Assembly (NCBI RefSeq): GCF_028372415.1
Contig: NC_092877.1
Span: 245,864,036-245,928,035 of the forward strand
Source: Notamacropus eugenii
Taxonomy: Eukaryota > Chordata > Mammalia > Diprotodontia > Macropodidae
DNA length: 64,000 nucleotides
Direction: 5' to 3'
This document shows, piece after piece, positions 23,755-39,886 of this stretch. The notes beneath the pieces were generated by a model. It did not search any database. It saw only the letters and a list, made by a program, of their open reading frames with translations, and had not been told where the DNA came from. Numbering within the stretch: position 1 is the first letter of the stretch; each line of letters opens with the position of its first letter. The position numbers and the translations under genes are program-made.

Positions 23755-25495
23755 CTATTCTAATTACTTCAATGTATTATTTTCTTTTCTAAGATAAACT
23801 AGCGTTCCTAGTACAATACTGAATAATAATGGTGAGAGTGGGCATCATTGTTTCACCTCTGTTCTTATTGGATATGTCTCTATTTTACTCCCAGTATATA
23901 TAATACTTGCTGATGGTTTTATACGGATATTGTTTATCATTTTTAGGAAAATTCCGTTATTCCTTTGCTTTCACTTTTTGGATCAATACAAATGAGTACT
24001 GTATATTGTCAAAAGCTTTTTTCTGCATATTTTGAGATAATCATGATTTCTGTTAATTTTGTTATTGATATGATCAATTATGTTTATGGTTTTACTAATA
24101 GTCAACTGACTCATCTTTCCTTGTATAGAAATAAATAGATCATAGCAGGTTACCCTGGTGATAAATTGATGTAATTCTTTGCTGTTATTGTATTTAAAAG
24201 TTTTGAGTCAATTTTCATTAAGGAAATTAGTTAAGGATTTTATTTATCTGTTTTGGTTCTTCCTGGTTTAGATATAAGCACCATACTTGCACCTTAAAAT
24301 TACTTGTGTAGGGCTTCTTTTGCACTTATTTTTATAAATAGCTTGTAGAATATTGAAATTATTTTTTCTTCAATGTTTGGAATAATTCATTGTAAATTCA
24401 TGCGGACTTGATGCTTTTCTCTTATGGAGTTCATTGATGATTTGTTCAATTTCTTTTTCTATAATGGGATTATTTAAGTGTTTTGTTTCCTTTTCTTTTA
24501 ACCTGTGCAAATTGTATATTTTGTTAGTACTCATTCATTTCACTCACATCCTCAGATTTATTGACATAAAGTTGAGAAAAATAGCTCCTAATTTTTACTT
24601 TAATTTCCTCTTTATTAGAATTGAATTCGGTATTCTCATTTTTTTATTTTTTATTTTCATTTGGCTTTTTCTTTCTTTTTCAAATCAAATTAACCAACGT
24701 TTATGTATTTTATTGTTTTCATAAAAACCGTTCTTAGTTCTCTTTATTAGTTGAATAGTTTTCTTAATTTGGATTTAATTAATCTCTCCTTTGATTTTCA
24801 GAATTTTTAATTCTGTATTTAATTGAGGATTTTTTCTTTTATTAAGCGTTTTTGTTTTATGCACAACTCATCGATCTCTTCTTTCTCTACTTTATTCATG
24901 CAAACCTTTAGAAAAGTGTGGTTTGTTGTCTCTGTCATTATTTTCGATAAAATTACTGATTGTGTCTATGATTTTTTTTTGACCTACTCATTCTTTAGAA
25001 GGAGATTATTTAGTTTCCAGTTAATTTTTGTTCTGTCTTTCCATGGCCTTTCATTACATGTAATTTTTTTGTTGAAGAAAGAACTAAGAAAGATACATTT
25101 GATATTTCTACCTTTCTGTATTTGATTGTGAGATTTTTAGACACTAGTACATAGTCTACTTTTGTGTGATACTTCTGAGGAAAAAAAAATATTTTCCTTC
25201 TAACCCCATTCAGTTTTCTTGAGAGGTCTGTCATATCTAACTTTTCTAAAATTCTATTCACATCCTTAATTTCTTGTTTATTTTGTTTCTACATTCATCT
25301 AGTTCTGAGAAGGGGAGGTTGAGGTGCCCTATTACTGCAGTTTTGCTGTTTATTTGTTTCAGTAATTCATTTAACTTCTCCTCTAAAACTTATATTCTAT
25401 ACCACTTGTCGTTCTCTTCAATAAAATTATTGGATATTTCTCTGATTTTTTTCTTTGACATGCTCATTCTTTAGAATTAGATTATTTAGGGTACT
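23755..25495 (-). mobile_element. L1 ORF2 fragment, minus strand
   Basis: Reverse complement reads as L1 ORF2 from mid reverse transcriptase (23755, a 'tattgtcaaaagcttttttc' block at 24005) back to the endonuclease (25010-25261 reads MNRILEKLDMTDLSRKLNGV). Both ends are truncated and no poly(A) is seen. A repeated block near 25420-25490 resembles 24942-25012, hinting at a small internal duplication. Many stops, an old copy. Confidence 0.8.
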
Positions 25496-26345
25496 TTTAT
25501 CTCAGGGGAAGGAGCTTGGGTTCCTTAAAATCACCAGATAGTTTCCCAAATATAACTTGCCTTCATTTGCTTACTCAATTGTAGATTCGGTTCATTATAA
25601 TGCCCTCAAATAGAATCATGTAAATGAAACAGGTCAATGGTACATGTCAAAATATACAACAAAATGGACAGGCTATTAGAAAACTTCTTAATCTTTTACT
25701 TACCATCAGCATCACAAAATGATTTTATGATATGGAACATTTATTGGTAGAGATCGGGGGTCGGTGACTTTCTTCAATTTATTGGTGAGTTGGGTGCTTA
25801 TTGAAAACCACCACATGATATATTTATTGTTTTTTAAAACAAATATTAAAAATTATATATTTGATGGTAAATTATGAAAGAAAATATACCTCAAAAGAAG
25901 AAAAGTTTTATATACATATTTGTTAGCTGTCAAGGAAAATCATATTTGTGTGACTTTTTTTGGCTTTAACACATTTATCTAGACTGAGAAATTGGTATTC
26001 AAAGCAAATTATTTCTTTCATTCTCATCATGTGAAGATAATCCTAACCCTAGAGGCAAATATTGAGAAATACAAGTTAGCCCAGACCACTGCCTGGAGGC
26101 AGATTCATCTCAGTAAAATCAAGGTTAGTCACATTTGAGAACTGTATAATTTTACAATAAAACTTTATTTCTAAAACTATACATGTTGGAAAAAAATTAA
26201 ATTACACTTCCAAAATGCTGAAACTGTTAAAATAAAACTCGATGAAATTTATGTATATTGTTATTTACCAATTCTGATTCTTTTCTATATTTGAATTTGT
26301 GAATCATTTAATCATTACTATTAAAAAGATTTACCTTGCTAACAG
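25496..26345. other. Unassigned intergenic DNA
   Basis: AT-rich sequence without recognised repeats or genes. Confidence 0.45.
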
Positions 26346-26349
26346 TTAA

Positions 26350-26597
26350 AAAAAAATGCCATTTTATTGCTGTTTCGTTTATGTCCAACTTTTTCTAACT
26401 TCCTTTGAGGTTTTCTTGGTAAAGATACTTGAGTATGTTGTACAGCTCATTTCCTCATATAAGGAAACCAAGACTAACAGAGTTAAGTGACTTGCCCAGT
26501 GTCACACAGTTACTAAGTGTCTGAGGTTAGATTTGAATGCAGGTCCTTCTGATTTCAAAAGTAGTGCTCTATGTACTATACCTATCTGCCTCAGGAA
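26350..26597 (+). repeat. Mar1-like marsupial CORE-SINE
   Basis: Blocks in order: 'ttattgctgtttcgtttatg', 'gaggttttcttggtaaagat', 'gttaagtgacttgcccagtg', 'tcacacagttactaagtgtc', 'tgaggttagatttgaatgca', 'ggtccttctgatttc'. Same family and orientation as 17815-18066, better preserved. Confidence 0.8.
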
Positions 26598-27555
26598 ATG
26601 CCACACCTTTCTCTAAAATGAAATGTCTGTTATTTTGGGTAAAAACACATGACAGTGGCAGTTTGAATTAGAATTTGAAATATTGTTTTCATATTGTCAT
26701 CATAATGATTATCATTATTGTTTCTTAACTGTTTCATAATGTAGCAAGCACTATAGGGAGCAATTCCTGTTTATAAGTTAAAATAGCATCCTACACACAG
26801 CAGTCAGACAAAGAAACAGATTTTAGTTTTAATCCACAAAGTGCTAATATTTAACAGAGTTTATAAAATAATGATTCATATTTTAGAATAAATATATTAA
26901 ACTTAAGAGAAATGAAAGTAAGCATCTGGATCACTAAATGACCCAAAGGTTTAGTGGAATAAAGGTTAGTTATTCCAATTTTATATTTTTAGTCAATGCT
27001 ACTCTATGTCTTAACAAATACGTTGATCAAATATTATTCTCCAAAACATCTTTCCTCCCTCTTTACACATCAACACACATATTTCAGAATAAACGAAGTT
27101 CTATGGATCAAATCATTGGCTTGTTCATTGATTTCAAGGATTTCTCTATAAAATTTTGGGTCGAAAAATATTTATTTGCTACATTATAGTGAGCGTAAGT
27201 CCTAAATTCTTGTATATATCAGATACCATTTTACACAGTATGGAAACATAGGAGTTTGCATTCAATCAACTCCTGCCTTTCAACAAATGTGGAATAGGAA
27301 TGCGAGCTTAAACCAAAGAAGAGAAGGTCATGATTGAGTATTCCATCTTTTATTTACAGATGGGGAAAAGTGTCATATGTTGTTATTAAATCAGAAATAT
27401 GCAACATATATGCAACTAAAGACTGAATATATAGTAACAGAATGATTTCTTTTGCTTTTGTACTTAATGATTTACTGAAATATTTTTGACGGTACATTAT
27501 GGCTCTAATAGAAACGACAATGGTTTCAGGATCAGACAATCTCTGAGTAAAATGA
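26598..27555. other. Unassigned intergenic DNA
   Basis: No recognisable features. The plus-strand frame at 26938-27189 shows no domain. Confidence 0.45.
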
Positions 27556-27720
27556 AAATATTTGCACTGGCATCCACAACTATGAGATATTTTGCAAATC
27601 AGGCAGTCTCTCTGAAATTCAGGGTTTTTTTGCCATAAAATATAGGTGATAATGAATGCATGTTTCTATCTCACAAGGTTGTTGTGTGTTCAAACTAAAT
27701 AATATATTAAAGTAGTTTTT
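27556..27720 (+). repeat. MIR-type SINE remnant
   Basis: 'caggcagtctctctgaaatt' (end of the tRNA-like part), 'ataaaatataggtgataatg' and 'tctcacaaggttgttgtg' follow the plus-strand MIR consensus order. Confidence 0.6.
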
Positions 27721-28079
27721 AAACTGCAGAGAAATACATAAATTTAAGCTCTTTTAGTTTCTTGTGAATAACAAAAAGGTGATTAAGATCTGTACTATGT
27801 GAAATGCATTCTATACATATATGGGGTTTAGAGTTAGAGATGATCTCGTCCAACTCTAAATTTTAGACATGAAACAAACGAGTATTTGAAAGATTCCATG
27901 ATTTGCAGAATTATCAAATGACACTGTCAGGATTCCATTCTAGATGTTCTAGTATGACCTAGTAAAGATATGTGATGCTTTAATTTTGCTTTCAAAGAAT
28001 ATTTTCATTAGTAAATGGTATACTATTTTTAACAGCATGCGAAGACAACAAAATAACTTAAAATTGTTTTTAAATCATG

Positions 28080-28430
28080 ACTTCATCTTCTCCCTTTGTC
28101 TCTTTCTCCCTCATAGTTCTCTCACTCTGAAAATATTTTGTCCCTGATGCCTACTCACAGCTGTTGCATTTCTAGCCCTCACTACAGTTGAGTGGTGTCA
28201 TCTGTGATCACTTTACCCACATTTAGGTCAACTCAATGGACTGGACTTCCTCACCCAGAGTCTTTCTCCCCTATCCTCACTGCTTTCTGGCTTGCCTTCA
28301 AATTCTATTTTCCCCTATTATAATGTAGTCCCTAGAGAATTAAGACTATTTTCTTTTCTTGTATATGCAATGTAGTATGTAGCAGAGTTCCTGTCACATA
28401 TTAAGTATTTAATAATTTATTTCTATATTT
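28080..28430 (+). repeat. Probable L2-type LINE 3' end
   Basis: Pyrimidine-rich body followed by a 'gtagcagagttcctgtcaca' and 'attaagtatttaataa' tail, a pattern common to L2 3' ends. Diverged. Confidence 0.4.
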
Positions 28431-28437
28431 TTTAAAG

Positions 28438-28910
28438 ATCATTATCTGTTTAAAATGGAAAGACATATATAAACTGATGCAAAGAGAAGTAAGAAGAACC
28501 AGAACATCTTACACAGCAACAACAATATTGCATCGTGATCAACTGTCATTGAGTAAGCTATTCTCAAATATATAGTGATCCAAGAAAATTTCAAAGGACT
28601 TTCTCATCCAGAGAAAGAATCAACGGATTCCAAATGCTGAATGAAGCGTGCTATTTTTCATTTCTGTTTCTGGAGGAGTTGGGGACAGAGGGAGAGTCTA
28701 TGCCTTTTTTCACAACACAACTAATATTGAAATATGTTTTGCATTAGTGCACATGAATAACTTATGTAAAATGTTAGGCATCTCAGGCTAGGGGAGAAGG
28801 AGAAGAAAGGAGGGAGATAATTTGGGACTCAAAAATTTAAAAAAAAAGCTAATTTTAAAAATTGTATTTACATGTAATTAGCAAAAATAATGTTTATAAT
28901 AAAAGGAAAG
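28438..28910 (+). mobile_element. L1 3' end, 5'-truncated
   Basis: Begins in late ORF2/3' UTR ('aagagaagtaagaagaacca', 'catccagagaaagaatcaac'), then the G/A-rich L1 tail ('ggagaagaaaggagggagat', 'ttgggactcaaaaattt') and an A-rich end. Truncated as most L1 insertions are. Confidence 0.75.
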
Positions 28911-28959
28911 CAGATTACTATCTGTCAAAACAAGGTCAAATGATACAAAACAAATTATG

Positions 28960-29335
28960 AAGAAAGGGAATATCATTGTGCATAGTGAAGCACCAATGTC
29001 CTAATGATGAACAATTTTAAAAGACTTGGCTACTCATTAATATAATGATCTAAGATAATTCCAAAATACTCATCATGAAAAAATACTATTCACTTCCTGA
29101 GAGAGAACAGTTGAATTCTGAGTGCAAACTGAAGAGTAATTTTCTCACTTTATTTTTCTTGCCTTTCAAAAAAAATAAATATGTATGGCTAATATGGACA
29201 TGTGGTTTACATTATACCTCATACATATTTAATATTCTTTTGCTTCCTCTCTCAGTGGGGGAAGGAGGGGTAAGAGGGAGGGAGATAGTTTAGAACTCAA
29301 AATACAAAAATAAAAAATATTAAAATTAAGCAAAC
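28960..29335 (+). mobile_element. Second L1 3' end, 5'-truncated
   Basis: Another copy of the same L1 3' region: 'acttcctgagagagaacag' (counterpart of ccagagaaagaa), 'ggggaaggaggggtaagagg' and 'agtttagaactcaaaat', then an A-rich tail. More diverged than its left neighbour. The plus-strand frame at 29075-29293 lies within it and is not a gene. Confidence 0.65.
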
Positions 29336-29439
29336 AATAAATTGCTTTACAATATTTCTATCTGCTTTATTGTTGCACCCTAAACGCCATGAGATTTTTC
29401 TATCTGATCGTCAGCTGAAACTTTCTATATGCATTATAT

Positions 29440-29510
29440 ACCCCATTAGAATGTGAGCTTCAAGAGCAGGGATACAGTGTTTTGCAAATACGAAGTATTT
29501 AATAAATTTT
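29440..29510 (+). repeat. L2-like 3' end fragment
   Basis: 'tgtgagcttcaagagcaggg' followed by 'agtatttaataaattttt' fits an L2 tail. Confidence 0.4.
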
Positions 29511-29564
29511 TCATTCATGCATTTATTCTAATATCTTTCAAATTGTGGCAAAATATTTTTTCTT

Positions 29565-29690
29565 GAGAGAGGTATAATCTGGAAGTCAAGAACATCTAGT
29601 TTCAAGTCCTGTCTCTACATATTAACTATGTGATAATGGGCAAGTCACTCAAACTTTCAAAGGCCTCAGGGAAGTCTGTAAAACAACAAA
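29565..29690 (+). repeat. MIR-type SINE, 5' half
   Basis: 'gtcaagaacatctagtttca', 'agtcctgtctctacatatta' and 'ggcaagtcactcaaacttt' track the tRNA-like 5' half of MIR. Confidence 0.65.
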
Positions 29691-32600
29691 TTATAGATGC
29701 GTTTGTCCTGTCCATTGACAGTGACAGGTTTATAATTCTCTAAAGTAAAGGAATCACAGCTATAAGAGAATGAAAACAAAATAACTCCACTACTTATTTA
29801 TGCAAGTCCAGACAATTTGTGTTGACATTATGATGGACTCAAGTCCACTAATGTTAGATTTCTGGAACACTGCCACAGTGGAAATTTTTCTTTTGTACTT
29901 GGAAACACTCCAGGTAAAAGATGCATTGTCATCATAAAGGTATAATACATTTATTGTAATATTTTCATTATCTTATTGCTAGTCTTCCCTACAGCTAAAG
30001 GCATTGTCTTATTAAGAGGCTTTTAAACTCATTAGCCTGTGTGTCTGCGAATTTTATCTAATTGGAAACTCAAGACGGCTTCCTATTTTATAGTTAATAA
30101 TCCGTTTTTAAGACATTAAAACTACAATTTGTGTGTATATCTACTTTGAGATGAATAGTTTTTTATCTTTCTAATTTTGCTTTACACTGCTATTTTTACT
30201 ATGAAATGAAACATGAAATAAAGATAAACAGAAAATGAAATTAATAGTCATCTACAGGCCCCAGTTTCCCCTGAAATTTAAAATTAATGAAAGAGAAGAA
30301 AAATTGTCTTGGTATATAGAGAGGTAAAAAAGGGTGAAAAATAAATGCAATGCTTGAATATTTTTTGCAATATGATTCTGAAGAAGCAAGAGAAATCTTC
30401 TGAGTTATAGCAAAAGAAATAATATAACAGGGCCTACATCTTTATGCTTCAGGGTATCAAAAATAAAACTTTTCAACTAGAGGGAAAGATAACATCCCTA
30501 TCGATCAGCAGAAGTATGTGTCTATATAAAATATCAGAAATTGTTATTCTACATCATCACAAGGGGGTTTTATATTTCCTCAGAGTTCTACATGTTTGAT
30601 TTCTCCAGAATATAGGTGTTTTATATTTACAATGGCTACTACAATCTTTATTTTCTTTACAAGAGACTTGGAATGAAATATGTGATTCAGATGAAAACTC
30701 TTTGAGAAGACTTCCAGCAAAAAGACTGAATAAATGACTCTTTAAAATATGCTTCTTTTTATCACATAAAAGGGGGGAAAAGGTAACAATTATGTAATCC
30801 AATCAGAATAATCAAGGAAAGGAAGGAGAAAACAAGTAATCACAAGGTATTTCTTACAATGCCACGCTAATGCTAATTAGTCCAAACTCACCCAAAGAAT
30901 TCTTGCTCATTATACACAATCTTCTAGGCTGGAATCAGGATCCAACTCAGGTAATGTCAGATCTCAGAGATATCTGACTATGTAGTGACTGAACCCACCA
31001 TCTAAATGAGTTTAGGCATATGAATTTGATTAGCAGTGGAGTTCTAAATAGAGGAAAGTAAAATAAGAAGGAAGAGGGGACTTAGAAATATGGGATTTGT
31101 CATGACACTAATTCACATTATTAAGTGGAAGATTCTTCTAGCAGAACTAAAATGTCGAAATTAATAACCACTATGGAGGTTTATTTAGGTCTTCTATCCT
31201 TGTCCAATGACCAGAACACTCAATGACACCTTTTCAGGCAGTGCATTGCCAAAACTCCTTTAATGCTGCTAGTCTGCAGAGACTATTTTTTCCCACAATT
31301 TTGGAAGGAAGTCATGAATTCTGAGTCTATTTCATTGTGGTATATTAAAAAGGAATAGGTACTCTTCATAAGAAAGTTAGTAACAGGAAAAACATCATAG
31401 GTAAACCAGCAAAGGTGCTAATAGAGATAAAGATTGATGAAGGTTATATAGAAAATATGAAGAAGTAGAAGTGAAAACAACCCACAACTTCTTCAAATGA
31501 AAATTAAAAAAAAGAGCTCGTTCAACAGAGATGTGTTTGAGAAATCCAAGGAAAAATCATAGTGAATAATTTTTCTAGTCCAGTTAGTCACATATAGACA
31601 GGGGGAAAATATGTGGACAATGGGGAAAGGAAATATAAAGAGAATTAATATGAATCGCATTTCATTGAGAAAAATGAAGCAGGGTCTGTATATGTGCAAC
31701 ATATCAAAAAGTTATTCTGGATCCAACAGATTTGATGCTATTCAGAGCGTGAGAGAAGGGGGAGAATCACAAATAAACCTGATAACTTTGTTGTTTATAT
31801 TCTAGAACGAGGTAATGTATCCAGTATTTTCAATGAATGGGATCTGTGTGTAGGGGTGATGAACCAGGGCTATAACAATTCAGAAGCTGAATATTGAGCA
31901 AGGAGCAGGAACAGAAATAAACAATAAATGTATGACTCTGACCCTAGAGTACAGTGTTGAATTCAGTTCCCAGAATGATCTGAGGTCAAAAATTGAAGAG
32001 AGTTTACCCTAATGAGTAGCCTTCAGTGCTAACACATTGAACTTTAGAGGCCTTTCAGCTAGCTGAATGGGGTTCTGTCAGCAGCAGATATTTGAAACTC
32101 CAACCAGATGTAAGCCTATAATTACATAGCACATACCCACAACAAGGTAAGAAGCATACAAAGCTCAAATCACAAGGTCAACCGTTAGACTTAAGCTTAA
32201 ATGAATCCCTTGTGGACACACTGAGTGTTTGAACACAGCACAAGCCACTATTAACATCCTTGAAGAAATTGCCATTTAGTACCGAGGCAACAAGAGCAGG
32301 CACCAGGAGAATATAAAACAGGACCAAGAAAGATCTAGGCATACCCTGTATCAGTGTTCAGAGTTTGGTTTAAAAAAAAAATCTTATTTGGAAAGTAATA
32401 GTGGAAAAATAAATCAACAACAACAACCTCCAGTCAAAAGAACTAACCTATTGAAAATAGCATCTTAAACACAAACTCAAAAGAAGGAAATAGCTCTAAA
32501 ATATCTATGAGCAAACCCTCAATGAAAAACACGGTATGGACTTAAGTTTTTTGTAGTATTGCTTGAGGAAGCAAATCAATATTTTCAAGCAGTTATAATG

Positions 32601-32865
32601 ATATGCAAATACAATTGGATAGCTAGTTAAAAAATTAGAAAGAAATAAGAATTATGGGGAAAAACCTGGAAACTGAATCAGGTTTCTGAAGCAACTAATT
32701 CCTTTAAATTAAGAATACATAAAACAGAAGTTAGTAACTATATTACATGGCAGGAAACACGTAAAAATTTCAAAAGCGTGAAAAATAGAAATATGACATG
32801 CATCCACATAACACCAGTGATCTGCAAAAAAGATCAAACAGAGAGAATCTGAATATTACATGAAA
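29691..32865. other. Unassigned intergenic DNA
   Basis: Over 3 kb with no recognised repeat family, gene or microsatellite. Open frames (30557-30802 minus, 31493-31702 minus, 31611-31805 plus) have no domains and ordinary AT-rich composition. Confidence 0.45.
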
Positions 32866-32870
32866 TCCAT

Positions 32871-32878
<8 letters not shown>

Positions 32879-32946
<68 letters not shown>
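32879..32946. repeat. (AG)n microsatellite
   Basis: About 34 AG units, nearly uninterrupted, followed by a looser GGGAGG/AGAG stretch to about 32990. Produces Arg-Glu and Ser-Leu repeat frames that are artefacts. Confidence 0.96.
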
Positions 32947-32949
<3 letters not shown>

Positions 32950-33469
32950 TGGGACAGAAGGAGGGAGGGAGAAAGAGCAAGAGAGAGAGTCTGGGTATCA
33001 TAATTCTAGAAGTCATAATTTTAATATCAGTTCTTATGAAACTTCAGCTATTTTCACTGTTTCTACCAAGACATGCCACCCATTTTTATCTCAAGTACTC
33101 TTTTAAATTTGGTTTGAAGAAGTATTGGTGGCTGTAGCCATTCCAGGAATCTCATACCCAGGAAAGACTCTCTGTAGACTTTCAAAAAACATTACAAACA
33201 TCAGACCTTCAAGGAGATTTCTCAAGGGTTAGGGAAAAAATGTACCACATATTTAAGGCATTATCTCTCTTTAGACAGTGGAGGGGAAAGCTGAATATTT
33301 CCATTCTAACTAGGAGGTTTCAGTTTGAATGAATATTACATGTGGTTGCATAATGGAATTTGTTTTTTAAATTAAATATTTTGCGTTGTCTCCCTAAATA
33401 GGGAAAATAAAATGGTGACCAATACTGATGAAAAGGCATAATAAAAATTCAGGTTTTTTTCAGACACAA

Positions 33470-33542
33470 CAATCATGTTCTAAATCTTGAACATAGCTTA
33501 GCACTCTGTCTGGTGCACAGCAAGAGCTTGACAAATGCTTTT
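33470..33542 (+). repeat. MIR 3' tail fragment
   Basis: 'tagcactctgtctggtgcac', then 'agcaagagcttgacaaatgc', fits the MIR 3' end. It is interrupted on its right by the small insert at 33543-33720. Confidence 0.5.
33531..33542. repeat. Left target-site duplication of small retroposon
   Basis: 'acaaatgctttt' is repeated exactly at 33721-33732. Confidence 0.8.
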
Positions 33543-33720
33543 CTTTTTCTTTTTTTAGTTATTTTTATTTTGTGGAATAAATAAAGTATTTCCATAAGAT
33601 AGTATTATTAAAAAAGCTGACTGGACATGAAAAAATAAATCTATTCTATACAACTTGCTGTTCCTTTTAAACACAAATAAACTGATTTAAAGTTATTTAC
33701 TTTGTTCTTCCCTCCCCCCA
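33543..33720 (-). mobile_element. Short retroposon of unassigned family, 178 bp
   Basis: Bounded by a 12-bp direct repeat, with a T-rich left end that reads as an A-rich 3' tail on the minus strand and a G-rich start on the right (the complement of 'cttccctcccccca'). It splits an older MIR tail. I cannot assign it to the L1 or SINE types seen elsewhere in the window. It could be a 5'-truncated 3' end of another LINE. Confidence 0.7.
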
Positions 33721-33732
33721 ACAAATGCTTTT
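33721..33732. repeat. Right target-site duplication of small retroposon
   Basis: 'acaaatgctttt', the same as 33531-33542. Confidence 0.8.
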
Positions 33733-33909
33733 TGAAAGACAGTTGACAAAATAGAAAGGAAAAAGATGAAGCAGCGCCTGTCTTCACAGAGCTAATATCC
33801 TACTGAGGAGGATCCATATACATAGTAAGCAAATAAAAAGTAAATTAAAGAAAAAAAATAATTTCAATGGCTAATGCTTGAAAATAACAGGCTGGTAGTG
33901 TCAGAAATG

Positions 33910-34180
33910 AAACAAAATATGTGTTTACAGAGCCCCTGTGATGTGCAGGGAACTGTGTTAAGCACTTTTTGTAATATTTACATTATTTGGTCATCACAGC
34001 AACCCTGTGTGGTAGGTGCTGTTATTATTCCCATTCAACAGTTGAGTAAACTGAGACAGAGGACAGGTGACTTAGCCAGCACCACAGAGCTAGTAAGTGC
34101 ATGAGGTCAGATTTGACCTCAGATTTTCCTGACTCCAAGCTGAGCACACTATGCACTTCACCACTTATCTCTTGATTCAG
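33910..34180 (-). repeat. MIR/THER1 SINE, nearly complete
   Basis: Inverted MIR with all parts: 'gtgttaagcactttttgtaa', 'ggtcatcacagcaaccctgt', 'ggtaggtgctgttattattc', 'gagtaaactgagacagagga', 'agctagtaagtgcatgaggt' and 'cctgactccaagc'. Best-preserved MIR in the window. Confidence 0.85.
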
Positions 34181-34224
34181 AATGTAGAACATAAACCATG
34201 TTAACAAGCAATGTTCTTCAGTGT

Positions 34225-34640
34225 GAGTATGAATCCCGTTTCTTTTAAAGTCCAGGCAATTGGTGTGATGAATTTATCTTTTGTCCTCCTGATATGCATT
34301 TCACTTTCTTCTCAACTCCCAAATAGTAGATTGTGTTTTGTGCTTCATTCTTGAAGAGGATCATAACATCAGGATAATGACATAACTTGCAGTTGACTTT
34401 GATTTGAGTAAGGGAGAGGTAACCAAAATCACTTTCTTCTCCGGAGCCATCTGGTTCCTGTGGTCTGATATTCTGCAGGATGCCCAGGATGCAATGTGAG
34501 ACGCTGGCCCTTTCCGGCAACGTTTTATGACATTCTCACTTTGAGTGAGATGTACCCTTTCAATGAATAGGCTTCTTTAAGTAGTTACTCAAGAGATGCC
34601 TCCTTTAAGAAAAAAAAAAATCAAATTGGGAGGGCAGACC
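34225..34640 (+). repeat. Marsupial SINE (non-MIR), name uncertain
   Basis: Blocks such as 'cttgaagaggatcataacat', 'agttgactttgatttgagta', 'actttcttctccggagccat', 'ttctgcaggatgcccaggat' and 'aataggcttctttaagtagt' recall an abundant marsupial SINE. An A-run follows at 34609-34620. The name is from memory of the pattern only. A minus-strand frame at 34245-34520 is a by-product. Confidence 0.55.
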
Positions 34641-34746
34641 CTCAGAATTCCTGAGTAAAACACAAGCACTTGCTATTTAGTAATTACAAACAGTAAGACT
34701 CATTCTGGAAGTAACAAAAAAATTATCTTTTTCTGGAGACAAAAAC

Positions 34747-38479
<3,733 letters not shown>

Positions 38480-39880
38480 TTTGTTTTCAGTGTTTGGCAA
38501 TCACTTCCATATATCTTAGATGGTGTTCTGCTCCTTCCTCCCCATTTCCTCCTCCCTCCTCCCTCCCTCACTGAGATGGCAAAAAATCTTATATAAGATC
38601 TGCATGTATACTCCCATTAAATGCATGTGGCAAGAAAGAATTAAAATGAGTGGGAAACAAAACAAAACATAATACAAAAGAAAATGGACTGTTCTATCTG
38701 TGATCCAATTCTGTAGTTCTTTCTCTAGATGTGGAAGGCATTTTGCCTCAAGAACTCATTGAAATTTTTTAAAATCCATGCATTTCAATGAAGTACTAAG
38801 TCTACCAGAAAAAATTTCTTGCACACCGTGGTTGATGCTGTATACAAAGTTTTCCTGTTTCTGCTCCTTTCATTCAGCATCAGTTCATATAAGTCTCTCC
38901 AGGCTTCTCTGAAGTCTTCCTATTCATCATTTCTCATAGCACAATAGTATTCCATTACATTCATATACCACAACTTGTTCAGCCATTCCAGTTGCTGGCC
39001 ACCACAAAGAGAGTTGCTATAAATATTTTTGTACATGTGGGACCCTTTTCCATTTCTATGATCTCTTTGGGATAGAGTACCCGAAGAGATATTGCTATGT
39101 CAAAGAGTATGCACAATTTTGTAGACCTTTGGGTATACTTGCAAATTGTTCTGTAGAATGATTGGATCAGCTCACAGCTCCACTAACAAGTGTTCAAACT
39201 CTTCCATATCTTCTCCAACATTTATCATCTTCCAGTTTTGCCATGTTATCAAATCTGATAGATATAATGTAGTACCTCAGAGGTGTTGTGATTTGCATCT
39301 CATTAATTAATAGTGATTTAGAACTTATTCTCATACGATTTTGCATAGTTTTAATTTCTTCCTCTGGAAATTATCTATTCATATCCTTGGAACATTTATC
39401 AATTGGGGAATGACTTATATTCTTGTACATTTAACACAGTTAACTAACTATTTTAAAAATGAGGCCTTTATCACGACAGTAGTTGCAAAAATTTTTTCCC
39501 AGCTTTCTGCTTCCCTCCTAAACTTGGTTTCATTGGGTTTGTTTTCACAAAACCTTTACAATTTGATGTAATCAAAACTATCCATTTTGCACTTCATAAT
39601 GTTCTCTATCTCTTGGTGGGTCATATATTTCTCCATTCTCCATAAATGTGACAAATACACTATTCCTTGCTTCCCTAATTTATTTATAGTATCAATCTTT
39701 ATTCCTAGGTCATGTATCCATTTGAACTTCACTCTTGTGTAAGGTGTAAGGCATTGGTCTCTGTCCGGTTTCCACCACACTGTTATTAAGTTTTCCCAGG
39801 AATTTTTGTGGAACAGTGTTTTCTTATCCCAGAAGTTAGAATATTTGTTTATCAAACAACAGATTATTATATTCATTAAC

Positions 39881-39886
39881 CTCTGT
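39881..39886. repeat. LTR target-site duplication, left
   Basis: 'ctctgt', repeated at 40498-40503. Removing the LTR and one copy restores an L1 segment of the same length as the uninterrupted L1 at 12385-12425. Confidence 0.85.

Noticed and set aside
32834-33137. Arg-Glu and Ser-Leu repeat frames
   Set aside because: Direct translation of the (AG)n microsatellite.
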